Shown here piece by piece: positions 31,933 through 42,400 of a stretch of 64,000 nucleotides of DNA. The DNA is from Intestinimonas massiliensis (ex Afouda et al. 2020) (lineage in GTDB: Bacteria > Bacillota > Clostridia > Oscillospirales > Oscillospiraceae). Numbering within the stretch: position 1 is the stretch's first letter; each line of letters begins with the position of its first letter. A program made the translations under genes and the position numbers. Under the pieces are notes generated by a model that made no database searches, had not been told where the DNA came from, and saw only the letters and a program-made list of their open reading frames with translations. Where the stretch lies: positions 503,454 through 567,453 of the forward strand of contig NZ_LN869529.1 of the NCBI RefSeq assembly GCF_001244995.1, read 5' to 3'.

Positions 31933-34278
31933 GTGGCGAAATCGAACTTAGTCATTGTAGAATCTCCGGCCAAGGCCAAGACCATCGGCAAATACCTTGG
32001 ACCGGATTATCAGGTCAAGGCGTCCATGGGCCACGTCCGGGACCTGCCCAAAAGCAAGATTGGCGTGGATGTGGAGCACGGCTTCGTGCCGGACTACCAG
32101 CCCATCAAAGGGAAGGAAGAGGTCATCTCCGACCTGAAAAAGGCGGCCAAGCAGAGCGACAAGGTCTTTCTGGCCACCGACCCGGACCGGGAGGGAGAGG
32201 CCATTTCCTGGCACCTCAAGGAGCTTTTGGAGCTGCCCGACGACCGCACTTACCGGGTCACCTTCAATGAGATCACCAAAAAAGTGGTCAACGAGTCCAT
32301 CGCCGCCCCTCGGGCCATCGACCAGGACCTGGTGGACGCCCAGCAGGCCCGCCGCATCCTGGACCGCATCGTGGGCTACCAGCTCTCGCCGCTGCTGTGG
32401 AAAAAAATCCGCCGGGGCCTGTCCGCCGGACGGGTCCAGTCGGTGGCCACCCGTCTGGTGTGCGAGCGGGAGGAGGAGATCCGGGCCTTTCAGCCCCAGG
32501 AATACTGGTCCCTGGACGCCGACCTCAGCCGCATCTCCCCCAATCTGGGGGCCTTCACCGCCGCCTTCCACGGCGCGGAGAAGAAGCAGGAGCTCCGCAG
32601 CGAGCAGGAGGTCCGGACCGTCAGCGACGCCGTGAAGGCGGCCCCCTTTACCGTGAAGAGCGTCAAGCGCCAGGACAAGACCCGCAATCCCGCGCCGCCC
32701 TTCATCACCTCCACCCTCCAGCAGGAGGCCAGCCGCAAGCTGGGCATGACGCCCCGGCGGACTATGGCGGTGGCCCAGCAGCTCTACGAGGGTGTGGACA
32801 TCCAGGGCGAGGGCACCGTGGGCCTCATCACCTATATGCGTACCGACTCCCTGCGCCTGTCTGAGGAGGCCCTGGCGGCCGCCCGGGAGCTGATCATCAG
32901 CCGCTACGGCAAGGACTATTATCCGGACAAGACCCGGCACTACAAGACCAAATCCGGGGCCCAGGACGCCCACGAGGCCATCCGGCCCTCCGACGTGCGC
33001 CTGACCCCTGAGGACATCAAGAAGGATCTGACCAGCGAACAGTACCGGCTCTACAAGCTGATTTGGAGCCGGTTTTTGGCCTGTCAGATGGCCTCCGCCG
33101 TCTATGACAGCGTGGCCATCGAGGTGGAGTCCGCGGGCTACCGCTTCCGGGCCAATCACTCCTCCCTAAAGTTTTCCGGCTTCACCGCCGTGTACGTGGA
33201 GGGCAAGGACGAGGACGAGGAGAAGGTCCAGTCCCCCCTGCCCGACCTGAAGGAGGGGGAGGCGCTGGCGCTGAAGGAGCTCAAGCCCGAGCAGCACTTC
33301 ACCCAGCCCCCCGCCCGGTACACCGAGGCTACCCTGATCAAGGCGCTGGAGGAGAAGGGCATCGGCCGCCCGTCCACTTACGCCCCCACCATCTCCACCA
33401 TTCTGGACCGGGAGTATGTGGTGAAGGAGGGCAAATACCTGCGCACCACCCCGCTGGGGGATGTGGTCACCGGCTTGATGAAAGACAAATTCCCCGACAT
33501 CGTGGACACCGCCTTCACCGCCCAGATGGAAGAGCAGCTCGACCAGGTGGAGGAGGGCAGGGAGAAGTGGAAGGACCTGCTCTCCGGATTCTACGGCGGC
33601 TTCCAGAAGGAGCTGGCCCAGGCGGAGCAGGATCTGGACGGGGAGCGCATCAAGGTCCCCGACGAGGTCTCCGACGTGATCTGCCCCCTGTGTGGACGCA
33701 ATCTGGTGTATAAGTCCGGCCGGTTTGGCCGTTTTCTGGCCTGTCCCGGCTGGCCTGAGTGTTCCCACACCCAGCCCATCGTGGTGGAGATGCCGGGCAA
33801 GTGTCCCAAGTGCGGCGGCCGCATCCTGAAAAAGACCTCCCGGAAGGGGTATGCCTATTACGGCTGCGAGTTTAACTCCAGCAAGGACGACGGAAAGAGA
33901 TGCGACTTCATGACCTGGGACGTGCCGGTGAAGGACAACTGTCCGGAGTGCGGCTGGACGATGTTCAAGAAGTCGGGCCGAGGGTTCAAAAAGCCCTTCT
34001 GCATCAATCCGGACTGCGGTAACTTTACGCCGGAGGACAAGCGGGGCGGCTATCAGAAAAAGCCCGCCGCCGAGCCGGCGGCGGAGGACGGGGCGGGTGC
34101 CGAGCGCGCTGCCGAGGCGGCGGAGGAGCCCAAGGCGGTGAAAAAGGCCCCCGACAAGAAGCCCGCGGTCAAAAAGGCCGCCGCCAAGAAAACCGCTGGG
34201 GCCAAGAAAACCACTGGGGCCAAGAAAACCACCGGCGCAAAGAAGCCGGCGGCCAAAAAGGCCGCCGCGGAGGCATGA
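31933..34278 (+). CDS. topA: DNA topoisomerase I
   Basis: 781 aa from GTG 31933 (ribosome site TGGAGG). TOPRIM begins VIVESPAKAKTIGKYLG and contains DPDREGEAISWH. The active-site Tyr is in ITYMRTDSLRLS (about residue 301). Three C-terminal zinc ribbons are present (CPLCGRNLVYKSGRFGRFLAC, CPKCGGRILKK and CPECGWTMF). A tail of AKKTTGAKK repeats (about 740-781) is basic and probably binds DNA. It overlaps trmFO by 4 bases. Confidence 0.96.
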   Translation: MAKSNLVIVESPAKAKTIGKYLGPDYQVKASMGHVRDLPKSKIGVDVEHGFVPDYQPIKGKEEVISDLKKAAKQSDKVFLATDPDREGEAISWHLKELLELPDDRTYRVTFNEITKKVVNESIAAPRAIDQDLVDAQQARRILDRIVGYQLSPLLWKKIRRGLSAGRVQSVATRLVCEREEEIRAFQPQEYWSLDADLSRISPNLGAFTAAFHGAEKKQELRSEQEVRTVSDAVKAAPFTVKSVKRQDKTRNPAPPFITSTLQQEASRKLGMTPRRTMAVAQQLYEGVDIQGEGTVGLITYMRTDSLRLSEEALAAARELIISRYGKDYYPDKTRHYKTKSGAQDAHEAIRPSDVRLTPEDIKKDLTSEQYRLYKLIWSRFLACQMASAVYDSVAIEVESAGYRFRANHSSLKFSGFTAVYVEGKDEDEEKVQSPLPDLKEGEALALKELKPEQHFTQPPARYTEATLIKALEEKGIGRPSTYAPTISTILDREYVVKEGKYLRTTPLGDVVTGLMKDKFPDIVDTAFTAQMEEQLDQVEEGREKWKDLLSGFYGGFQKELAQAEQDLDGERIKVPDEVSDVICPLCGRNLVYKSGRFGRFLACPGWPECSHTQPIVVEMPGKCPKCGGRILKKTSRKGYAYYGCEFNSSKDDGKRCDFMTWDVPVKDNCPECGWTMFKKSGRGFKKPFCINPDCGNFTPEDKRGGYQKKPAAEPAAEDGAGAERAAEAAEEPKAVKKAPDKKPAVKKAAAKKTAGAKKTTGAKKTTGAKKPAAKKAAAEA

Positions 34279-35585
34279 GCATGGAGCCTGTGAGCGTGAT
34301 CGGGGCGGGACTGGCGGGCTGCGAGGCGGCCTGGCAGCTTGCCGGCCGGGGCGTCCCCGTGGTCCTGCATGAGATGAAGCCGGAGAAGATGACTCCCGCC
34401 CACCACGCGCCGGAGTATGCCGAGCTGGTGTGTTCCAACTCCCTGCGCTCCGACCAGTTGGAGAACGCGGTGGGGCTTTTGAAAGAGGAGCTGCGCCGCA
34501 GCGGCTCCCTGATCTTGGCCTGCGCCGACGCCCACCGGGTGGAGGCGGGAGGGGCCCTGGCGGTGGACCGCCACGCCTTCTCCAGGGCGGTCACCGAGCA
34601 GATCCGCAGCCACCCGCTCATCACCGTGGAGGAGGGGGAGGTGAGGCGGATCCCCGACCGCGGACAGGTCATTGTGGCCTCCGGCCCCCTGACCTCCGAG
34701 GCCCTCAGCGCCGAGATCGAGCGGCTGCTGCCCGGGAGCCGCTATTTGAATTTCTACGACGCGGCGGCCCCACTGGTCACCTTTGACAGCGTGGACATGG
34801 ACCACGCCTGGTTTGCCTCCCGTTACGACAAGGGGACGGCGGATTATGTCAACTGCGCCCTCAGCGAGGAGGAGTACGCCGCCTTTTGGCGGGAGCTGTG
34901 CGCCGCTCAGGAGGCGGAGGTCCACGGCTTTGAGGACAAGAGCGTGTTTGAAGGCTGCATGCCCGTGGAGGTCATGGCCCGGCGGGGGGTGGACACGTTG
35001 CGCTACGGCCCCCTGAAGCCCAAGGGCCTGCGGGACCCGAGAACGGGACAGACCCCTTACGCGGTGGTGCAGCTCCGCAAGGACAACGCGGACGGTACCA
35101 TCTACAACCTGGTGGGCTTCCAGACTCACCTGAAGTGGCCGGAGCAGAGGCGGGTGTTCTCCATGATCCCCGCTCTGAAAAACGCCGAGTTCGTCCGCTA
35201 CGGGGTCATGCACCGCAACACCTACCTGGATTCTCCCCGGCTGCTGGACCGCTATTACCGGGTGAGGGGCAACGAGCGGCTGATGTTCGCCGGGCAGATC
35301 ACCGGGGTGGAGGGCTATGTGGAGTCCATCGCCTCCGGCTTCCTGTGCGCCGTGGAGCTCGCCCGCAGGCTGCTGGACAAGCCCCCGGTGGATTTTCCCC
35401 AGGAGACCGCCCTGGGGGCCCTGGCCCTCTACGTGAGCAATGAGAGCGTTGCGGATTTTCAGCCCATGAACGTCAATTTTGGCATCATCCCGCCCCTGGA
35501 TCACCGGGTCAAGGGCAAGCGAAACAAGAACGCCGAGCTGTCCCAGCGCGCGCTGGGGCTTTTGGAGACCCTGGACTGGACCTGA
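34275..35585 (+). CDS. trmFO: Folate-dependent tRNA U54 methyltransferase TrmFO
   Basis: 436 aa. The FAD-binding N terminus is VIGAGLAGCEAAWQLA (residues 7-22), followed by the TrmFO signature ELVCSNSLRSD and AGQITGVEGYVESIASG near the C terminus. It makes ribothymidine at tRNA position 54 using methylenetetrahydrofolate. ATGA overlap with topA; the topA-trmFO pair is typical of Firmicutes. Confidence 0.95.
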   Translation: MSMEPVSVIGAGLAGCEAAWQLAGRGVPVVLHEMKPEKMTPAHHAPEYAELVCSNSLRSDQLENAVGLLKEELRRSGSLILACADAHRVEAGGALAVDRHAFSRAVTEQIRSHPLITVEEGEVRRIPDRGQVIVASGPLTSEALSAEIERLLPGSRYLNFYDAAAPLVTFDSVDMDHAWFASRYDKGTADYVNCALSEEEYAAFWRELCAAQEAEVHGFEDKSVFEGCMPVEVMARRGVDTLRYGPLKPKGLRDPRTGQTPYAVVQLRKDNADGTIYNLVGFQTHLKWPEQRRVFSMIPALKNAEFVRYGVMHRNTYLDSPRLLDRYYRVRGNERLMFAGQITGVEGYVESIASGFLCAVELARRLLDKPPVDFPQETALGALALYVSNESVADFQPMNVNFGIIPPLDHRVKGKRNKNAELSQRALGLLETLDWT

Positions 35586-35622
35586 AGAACGAGAAATAGA
35601 TGGAACAGAGAGAAGGTATGCT

Positions 35623-36669
35623 ATGAAGATCATCGTGGACGCCATGGGCGGCGACAACGCCCCTGCCTGCAACGTCAAGGGCGCGCTGGACGCGGTGAAG
35701 GAGCTGGGCGTGGAGGTGGTCCTGGTGGGCCGCGGGGAGGAGATCCTCAAGTGCCTCAAGGAAAACGGCGTGGCCGACCTGCCCGCCGGGGTGGAGATCG
35801 CCCACGCAGACCAGGTGGTGGAGATGTGCGACAACCCCGCCACCGCCTTCAAGGAAAAGAAGAATTCATCCCTCACCGTGGGCCTCAATATGCTCAAGGA
35901 GGGCAGGGGGGACGCCTTCGTCTCCGCCGGCAGCACGGGGGCTCTGCTCTCTGCCGCCACGCTGCTGGTCAAGCGTATCAAGGGCATCCGACGGGCGGCC
36001 ATGGCCCCTGTGGTCCCCACCGGAAAGGGGGGGGCCGTCCTCATTGACTGCGGCGCCACGGCCGAGTGCACCCCGGAGTATCTGCTCCAGTTCGCCTTCA
36101 TGGGCTCCTACTACGCCGAGCACGTGCTGGGCCGCCCCGAGCCGCGGGTGGGTCTGCTGAACATCGGGTCCGAGCCCTCCAAGGGTACCGACCTGCAGCG
36201 GGAGGCCTACCAGCTCCTGAAGGGGGCGGGGGAAGCCGGGCGCATCCATTTCGTGGGCAATGTGGAGGCTCGGGAGGCGGTCTACGGCGAGGTGGACGTC
36301 ATTGTGTCTGACGGTTACTCCGGCAACATTTTTCTCAAGACCATGGAGGGCACCGGCGGCTTCCTGGCCCGGGAGCTCAAGGGCATGTTCAAGAAGAACC
36401 TGATCACCAAGTTGGGGGCACTGTGCGTCAAGGACGGCATCTCCCACTTCAAAAAGCTGTTGGATTCCGGCGAGGTGGGGGGCACGCCCCTGGTGGGTAT
36501 CTGCAAGCCGGTCATCAAGGCCCACGGCTCCTCCGACGCCTTTGCCATCAAGAACGCCATCCGCCAGGCGGCCGGCTTCGCCGCCTCCGGACTCATCGAG
36601 GATATCGCGGAGAACATCGAGTACATGCGCCTGCCGGCGGGGGACAAGAGCGGGGCGGCGGCGGACTGA
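35623..36669 (+). CDS. plsX: Phosphate acyltransferase PlsX
   Basis: 348 aa from ATG 35623. It starts IIVDAMGGDNAP, the PlsX signature, with AGSTGALLSAATLLVKRIKG (about residue 101) and DGYSGNIFLKTMEG (about 229). PlsX turns acyl-ACP into acyl-phosphate, the first step of phospholipid synthesis in this lineage. acpP and rnc follow. An earlier in-frame start at 35479 lies inside trmFO and is rejected. Confidence 0.95.
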   Translation: MKIIVDAMGGDNAPACNVKGALDAVKELGVEVVLVGRGEEILKCLKENGVADLPAGVEIAHADQVVEMCDNPATAFKEKKNSSLTVGLNMLKEGRGDAFVSAGSTGALLSAATLLVKRIKGIRRAAMAPVVPTGKGGAVLIDCGATAECTPEYLLQFAFMGSYYAEHVLGRPEPRVGLLNIGSEPSKGTDLQREAYQLLKGAGEAGRIHFVGNVEAREAVYGEVDVIVSDGYSGNIFLKTMEGTGGFLARELKGMFKKNLITKLGALCVKDGISHFKKLLDSGEVGGTPLVGICKPVIKAHGSSDAFAIKNAIRQAAGFAASGLIEDIAENIEYMRLPAGDKSGAAAD

Positions 36670-36787
36670 ACCGTCATAAAAACTGTTTTGGTTGTCTTTT
36701 ATGCAAAAAATCTGCGCCCAGAAGAGGAAAATGGCGCCCGACATCGCATTTTTTCTGAATGGTCCATAAAAAGCTGGAAAATATCTA

Positions 36788-36816
36788 TTGACACTGGGGG
36801 AAAATCTCCCTATTAT
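36788..36816 (+). promoter_or_regulatory. acpP promoter
   Basis: TTGACA at 36788-36793 and TATTAT at 36811-36816, 17-base spacer. It lies 39 bases upstream of the acpP start and gives acpP its own strong transcription. Confidence 0.78.
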
Positions 36817-36854
36817 GTGAGTGTAAAAACATCCCATGAAGGAGTCGAGTCAAT

Positions 36855-37091
36855 ATGATTTTCGAGAAACTGTGCGAGCTCATTTCCGAGCAGTTCGGCG
36901 TGGAGGCGGATACGATCACGGTGGATACCACGTTCGAGGACGACCTGGGCGCCGATTCTCTGGACATTGTGGAGCTGTCTATGGCTCTGGAGGAGGAGTT
37001 CGGCGTCTCTGAGATGGGTGAGGACGAGATCTCCGCCATCACCACGGTGGGAGATTTGGTGAATTACCTGCAGAACAAGCTGGACGCCTGA
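36855..37091 (+). CDS. acpP: Acyl carrier protein
   Basis: 78 aa, acidic four-helix protein. The phosphopantetheine attachment Ser is residue 35 in LGADSLDIVEL. It carries growing acyl chains in fatty acid synthesis and supplies PlsX upstream. Own promoter at 36788 and own terminator at 37121, so it is probably the most strongly expressed gene of the cluster. Confidence 0.96.
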   Translation: MIFEKLCELISEQFGVEADTITVDTTFEDDLGADSLDIVELSMALEEEFGVSEMGEDEISAITTVGDLVNYLQNKLDA

Positions 37092-37120
37092 TTGGAAAGC
37101 GGTATTGGACGACACATGCA

Positions 37121-37147
37121 GGCCCCGCGGAAGCGGGGCCTCTCTTT
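37121..37147 (+). terminator. Terminator after acpP
   Basis: GGCCCCGC and GCGGGGCC form an 8-bp GC stem, followed by TCTCTTT. It separates acpP from rnc; the rnc ribosome site begins 15 bases later, so some read-through is likely. Confidence 0.75.
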
Positions 37148-37164
37148 ATGACATGGAGGAAGAC

Positions 37165-37839
37165 ATGAAGAAGCTGGAGGAAAAGCTGGGCTATTCCTTC
37201 GGGAATCCGGCCCTGCTGGAAAACGCCCTGACCCATAGCTCCTACGCCAACGAGAATCGGGCGAAGGGGGAGACCAGCAACGAGCGTCTGGAGTTTCTGG
37301 GGGACTCGGTGCTGGGCATGGTGGTGGCCGACTACCTGTTCCGCAGCCATCCGGACATGCCCGAGGGGGAGCTGACCCGTACCCGGGCCGCCCTGGTGTG
37401 TGAGGACAGCCTGGTGGAGGTGGCCGCCCAGTTGGAGCTGGGGAGCTATCTGAAGCTGGGCAGGGGTGAGGACGCGGGGGGCGGCCGCAGACGGCCGTCC
37501 ATCCAGGCCGACGCGGTGGAGGCCGTCATCGCGGCGGTCTATCTGGACGGAGGCATTGGCTCGGCCCGGAAGCTCATCACCCGATTCATTCTGACGGACA
37601 ACCGGCGGGAGCAGGGGGGCACCCGGGATTATAAGACGGCGCTCCAGGAGCTGGTCCAGCGGGAGAGCGGTCAGGTGCTCAGCTACCGACTCACCGGCGA
37701 GAGCGGGCCCGACCACGCCAAGGTTTTTGCCGTGGAGGTGGAGTTGAACGGCGCGCCGGTGGGCGCCGGCGAGGGCAGGAGCAAGAAGGAAGCGGAGCAG
37801 ATGGCGGCCAAGGCCGCGATCCAGAAGCTGAACAGATAA
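37165..37839 (+). CDS. rnc: Ribonuclease III
   Basis: 224 aa. The signature NERLEFLGDSVLGMVVADYL (about residues 38-57) carries the catalytic acidic residues. The second acidic set is in QADAVEAVIAAVYLDGG (about 113). A dsRNA-binding domain occupies the last 70 residues (DYKTALQELVQRESG, then SKKEAEQMAAKAAIQKL). It cuts double-stranded RNA, including rRNA precursors. ATG 37165 has GGAGG 5 bases upstream; the frame start at 37105 lies in the terminator. rnc-smc-ftsY is a classical cluster, here interrupted by a transporter gene. Confidence 0.95.
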   Translation: MKKLEEKLGYSFGNPALLENALTHSSYANENRAKGETSNERLEFLGDSVLGMVVADYLFRSHPDMPEGELTRTRAALVCEDSLVEVAAQLELGSYLKLGRGEDAGGGRRRPSIQADAVEAVIAAVYLDGGIGSARKLITRFILTDNRREQGGTRDYKTALQELVQRESGQVLSYRLTGESGPDHAKVFAVEVELNGAPVGAGEGRSKKEAEQMAAKAAIQKLNR

Positions 37840-37923
37840 CCGGAGAGGGGGCCGCCAGGGCGGCGGCCCGGAGAGAAGATGCCACCGCGCAGATCCAAAA
37901 ACAAGGAAGTTGGAGGACACAAC

Positions 37924-39303
37924 GTGGAGAGAGAGAAATTTGCATCCCGGCTGGGCTTTATTCTGATTTCGGCCGGCTGCGCCATTGGTCTGGGGAACGT
38001 ATGGCGCTTCCCCTTCATCACCGGAAAATACGGAGGGGCGGCCTTTGTGCTGGTCTATCTGGTCTTTCTGGTCATCCTGGGCCTGCCCATCATGGTGATG
38101 GAGTTCGCCGTGGGCCGAGCCAGCCAGAAGTCGGCCGCCCTCAGCTTCAACGTGCTGGAGCCCAAGGGGACCAAATGGCACCTGTACCGCTACGGCGCCA
38201 TGGCGGGTAACTACCTGCTGATGATGTTCTATACCACCGTGGGCGGCTGGATGCTGGCCTACGTCTGCAAGATGTTTCTGGGCGAGTTCCAGGGGATGGA
38301 CTCCGGCGCCGTCACCGGCGTCTTTTTCGACATGCTGGCCCAGCCCGGCCCCATGATCGGCTGGATGCTGGTGGTCACGCTGCTGGGCTTCGGCATCTGC
38401 TCCCTGGGCCTGCAAAAGGGCGTGGAGCGCATCACCAAGGTGATGATGACCTGTCTGCTCCTGCTCATGCTGGTGCTGGTGGTTCGCAGCGTCACGCTGG
38501 ATGGGGCGATGGAGGGCCTGCGGTTCTATCTGGTGCCCGACTTCCACAATCTGCTCTACGACGCCGAGGGCAGCTTCATTTTGGGCGCGGCCATCTACGA
38601 CGCCATGAGCCAGGCCTTCTTTACCCTGAGCCTGGGCATCGGCGCCCTGGCGATTTTCGGCAGCTACATCGGCCGAGAGCGCTCCCTCACTGGCGAGGCC
38701 ATCAGCGTGGGGGTGCTGGATACCTTTGTGGCCCTCATCGCCGGGCTCATCATCTTCCCCGCCTGCTTTGCCTTCGGGGTGCAGCCCGACCAGGGGGTGG
38801 GCCTGGTGTTTATGACTCTGCCCAACGTGTTCAACCAGATGCCGTTGGGCAATGTATGGGGCGGGCTGTTCTTCCTGTTCATGTCCTTTGCGGCCCTGTC
38901 CACCATCATTGCCGTGTTTGAAAACATTGTGGCCTTCGCCATGGACCTGGGCTGGAGCCGGAAAAAGGCCATTGTGGTCAACGGCGCGGCGCTGATCCTG
39001 CTATCTCTGCCCTGTGTGCTGGGCTTCAACGTCTGGAGCGGTTTTACCACCCCGGTGGGCAACATCCAGGATCTGGAGGACTTTGTTGTCTCCAACAACC
39101 TGCTGCCCCTGGGCTCGCTGGTTTACCTGCTGTTCTGCACCTCCCGCCGGGGCTGGGGCTGGAAGAACTTTATCGAAGAGGCCGATGCCGGGCAGGGAGT
39201 GAAGTTCCCCAAGTGGGCCCGGGTATATGTCAGCCGCATCCTGCCCATCATCGTGCTGGTCATCTTCGTCATGGGCTACTATCAGAAGTTTTTCGCAAAA
39301 TAA
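37924..39303 (+). CDS. Sodium:neurotransmitter symporter family (SLC6-type) transporter
   Basis: 459 aa with about 11-12 membrane helices. The first helix has the signature GCAIGLGNVWRFPF, including the broken-helix substrate/Na+ site. Bacterial relatives import amino acids with Na+. GTG 37924 with GGAGG 7 bases upstream is preferred over ATG 37879. It lies between rnc and smc; whether it shares their transcript is doubtful, since smc has its own promoter. Substrate is not readable. Confidence 0.9.
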   Translation: MEREKFASRLGFILISAGCAIGLGNVWRFPFITGKYGGAAFVLVYLVFLVILGLPIMVMEFAVGRASQKSAALSFNVLEPKGTKWHLYRYGAMAGNYLLMMFYTTVGGWMLAYVCKMFLGEFQGMDSGAVTGVFFDMLAQPGPMIGWMLVVTLLGFGICSLGLQKGVERITKVMMTCLLLLMLVLVVRSVTLDGAMEGLRFYLVPDFHNLLYDAEGSFILGAAIYDAMSQAFFTLSLGIGALAIFGSYIGRERSLTGEAISVGVLDTFVALIAGLIIFPACFAFGVQPDQGVGLVFMTLPNVFNQMPLGNVWGGLFFLFMSFAALSTIIAVFENIVAFAMDLGWSRKKAIVVNGAALILLSLPCVLGFNVWSGFTTPVGNIQDLEDFVVSNNLLPLGSLVYLLFCTSRRGWGWKNFIEEADAGQGVKFPKWARVYVSRILPIIVLVIFVMGYYQKFFAK

Positions 39304-39316
39304 GGGGCGTGCGCCC

Positions 39317-39350
39317 GGGGACGGACTGCTTCGGCGGCCCGTCCCCTTTC
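39317..39350 (+). terminator. Terminator after the SLC6-type transporter
   Basis: GGGGACGG (39317-39324) pairs with CCGTCCCC (39339-39346), followed by TTTC. It ends the transporter transcript before the smc promoter. Confidence 0.7.
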
Positions 39351-39364
39351 TGCGGGCAAAAGAT

Positions 39365-39393
39365 TTGCAAACCCCTGTGAAACTTGGTATAAT
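39365..39393 (+). promoter_or_regulatory. smc-ftsY promoter
   Basis: TTGCAA at 39365-39370 and TATAAT at 39388-39393 with a 17-base spacer. 38 bases upstream of the smc start. Confidence 0.78.
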
Positions 39394-39431
39394 ACAGTAT
39401 TCATAGCCTCACAGACAGGCAGGTGTAGCAT

Positions 39432-42400
39432 TTGTACTTAAAGGCGCTGGAAATCCAGGGGTTCAAATCCTTCCCCGACAAGACGGTCCTCACCTTCGAC
39501 CAGGATATCACCGCCATCGTGGGCCCCAACGGCAGTGGAAAGTCCAACATCTCCGACGCCATCCGCTGGGTCATGGGGGAGCAGTCCACCAAGGCCCTCC
39601 GGGGCGGCAAGATGGAGGACGTCATCTTCGGCGGTACCCAGCGGCGCAAGCAGTTGGGCTTTGCGGAGGTCTCTCTGGTGCTGGACAACTCGGGCCGCCT
39701 CTTCGACATGGAGGAGAGTGAGGTCATGGTCACCCGGCGGTACTACCGCTCGGGGGAGAGTGAATACTTCATCAACCGCCACGCCGTGCGGCTCCGGGAC
39801 GTCAACGAGCTGTTCATGGACACCGGTCTGGGCCGGGAGGGCTACTCTATCATCGGTCAGGGCAAGATCGACGAGATCCTGTCCGTCAAGTCGGCCGACC
39901 GCCGGGAGGTCTTTGAGGAGGCGGCCGGCATCTCCCGCTACCGCCACCGCAAGGAGGAGGCCGAGCGGAAACTGGAGCGCACCCAGGAGAACCTGGTGCG
40001 CATCAACGACAAGATCGACGAGCTGGAGCTCCAGGTGGAGCCCCTGCGGGCCCAGTCGGAGAAGGCCCGGAAGTATCTGGTCCTCCGGGACGAGCTGCGG
40101 GGGCTGGAGATCTCGGTCTGGCTGGATCAGCTCGACAGATTGCGCTCCAGCGCCCGCAAGCTCCTGAGCGACTATGACAATGCCGTCCGCCAGAAGGGGG
40201 AGGCCCAGCAGGCGCTGGAGAGCCTCTACGCCGCCGCCGAGGGCTACGCTGCCCAAATGCGGGAAAAGGATATGGAGGCCGAGGGCATCCGGTTCCAGAT
40301 GCAGCAGCGGCAGGCCGACGCCAACGAGTGTGAGCGGGCCGTGGCGGTGCTGAAGGCCCGGATTCAGAGCAATCTGGAGAATGCCGACCGGGTCCGGCGG
40401 GAGCTGGAGGCCCAGGAGGGCCGGGCCGGGTCCATCTCCGGTCAGATCGCCGAGCGGCAGGCCCGCCTGACCGAGATCGCCGGAAGGATGGAGGCGCTGC
40501 AGGCCGAGCGGGCCGCCGCCGAGGAGGCCGGCCGGCAGGTCAGCCAGAGCGCCGGGACCCTGCAGGCCGAGCTGGAGGCCCTGCGGCAGAAGGAGGCCGT
40601 GGAGACCGCCTCCGCCGCGGAGGCCAGAGCCCTGCTCTCCGCGCTGGCCGCCGCCGCCCAGGAGCTGCTGGACCGGGACGAGGCGGTGCGGCAGGAGCTG
40701 GCCGAGGGGGAGCAAAAGCTCTCCGTGACCCGGGAGGAGGCCGCCCGGGCCGGGAAGGAGCTGGCCAAGGCCCGGGAGGACCGGGATTCCCTGCTGAACA
40801 TCATCAGCGGCTACACCATGCGCCTGGACAGCCGGGAGAAGAAGGCCAGGGCCGCCGAGGAGGCCCATGTCAAGCTCCAGATGGAGGAGAACGCCGTCGC
40901 CTCCCGCATCCATATGCTCGCCGAGATGGAGAAGCTCTACGAGGGCTACTCCAAGGCGGTAAAGCTGGTGATGGGAGAGGCCGAGCGGGGAAACCTGAAG
41001 CATATCCACGGCCCGGTGGCCGGGCTCATCCATGTGCCCGACCGGTATGCCGTGGCCGTAGAGATCGCCTTGGGGGGCGCTATGCAGCATGTGGTGGTGG
41101 ACAGCGAGGCCGACGGCAAGGCGGCCATCCAGTACCTCAAGCGCCGGGACGGCGGCCGCTGCACCTTCCTGCCCCTGAACACCGTCCGCCCCTCCGACTT
41201 CCGGGAACGGAGCGCGGCTCAGGAGCCGGGCTTTGTGGGCCTGGGGGACGAGCTGGTGGAGTTCGACCCCCGCTATGCGAAGATTATTTCCAACTTGCTG
41301 GGCCGGACGGTAATCGCGGAGGATATGGACACCGCCATCGCCATGGCCCGGAAATACGGCCACCGTTTCAAGATCGTCACCCTGGACGGCCAGGTCCTGA
41401 ACCCCGGCGGCTCCATGACCGGCGGCTCGGTGTCCCGCAGCGCGGGCATCCTGTCCCGGGCCAACGAGCTGGAACGGCTTCAGACCCAGAGCGAGGGCCT
41501 CCAGGCCCAGCGGGCGGAGGCCCAGCGGGCGGTGGAGGAGGCGCGGCGGGAGCGCACCGCCGCCGCCTATGAGCTGGAGACCGCCCAGGCCCAGCGCCGG
41601 GAGCTGGAGGACAGCATCCTCAAGCTGGAGGAGCGGGGCGCCCACTTCGCCCAGATGCTGGAGAGCCAGGAGGCCCAGCGCGGGGAGCTGCGCGGGGAGC
41701 TGGAGCAGATCGAGGCGCGCAGCCGCCGCACGGAGGAGGACACCCGGAATGCCCGGGCGCGCATCCAGGCCCTGGAGGGCTCCGCCGCCGCCCTGCGGGC
41801 CGAGGCCGAGGGTAAGGCGGCCGGACAGGACGACCTGAAGGCCCGGATGGAGCAGGTCAACGAGAACGCCGCGCGGCTCAATCTGGAGCTGGCCGCTCTG
41901 GAGGCCGAACAGGCGGCGTACCGGCAGGCTCTGAGCGAGCTGGAGAGCCTGCGGGCGGACATCACCGGCGATCGGGCGGAGCGGGAGACCATGCTGGCCC
42001 AGTTCCAGGAGAAAAACGGGACCCTCACCGCCCAGATCGGGGAGAAGGAGAGCGTCCTCCAGACCATCCGGGAGGAGAACCGGGAAAAGGAGGAGGCCAT
42101 CCAGCGGCTGAACCAGGAGAAGCTGGCGCTGGAGGGAGAGCGCAACCGGGCGGACCGGGAGAGCCGGGACAAAAATGCCGAGCTTCTCTCCATGGAGCGG
42201 GAGGTCTCGGTGCTGGAGCAAAAAAAAGTGGCCGCCGAGCTGGAAGAAAAGCAGATTCTGGACAAACTGTGGGAGACCTACCAGCTCTCCCACGAGGCGG
42301 CCCGGGCCCAGCGCCAGACGCTGGAGTCGATACCCAAGGCCCAGCGGCGCATCGGAGAGCTGAAGCGCGCCATCTCCGGCCTGGGCAACATCAATCTGGA

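Noticed and set aside
34140-34270. Tandem DNA repeat at the end of topA
   Set aside because: It encodes the basic AKK-type tail common in topoisomerase I of GC-rich bacteria.
34053-36101. A 682-aa minus-strand frame across topA, trmFO and plsX
   Set aside because: It crosses three well-supported genes and has no domain or ribosome site.
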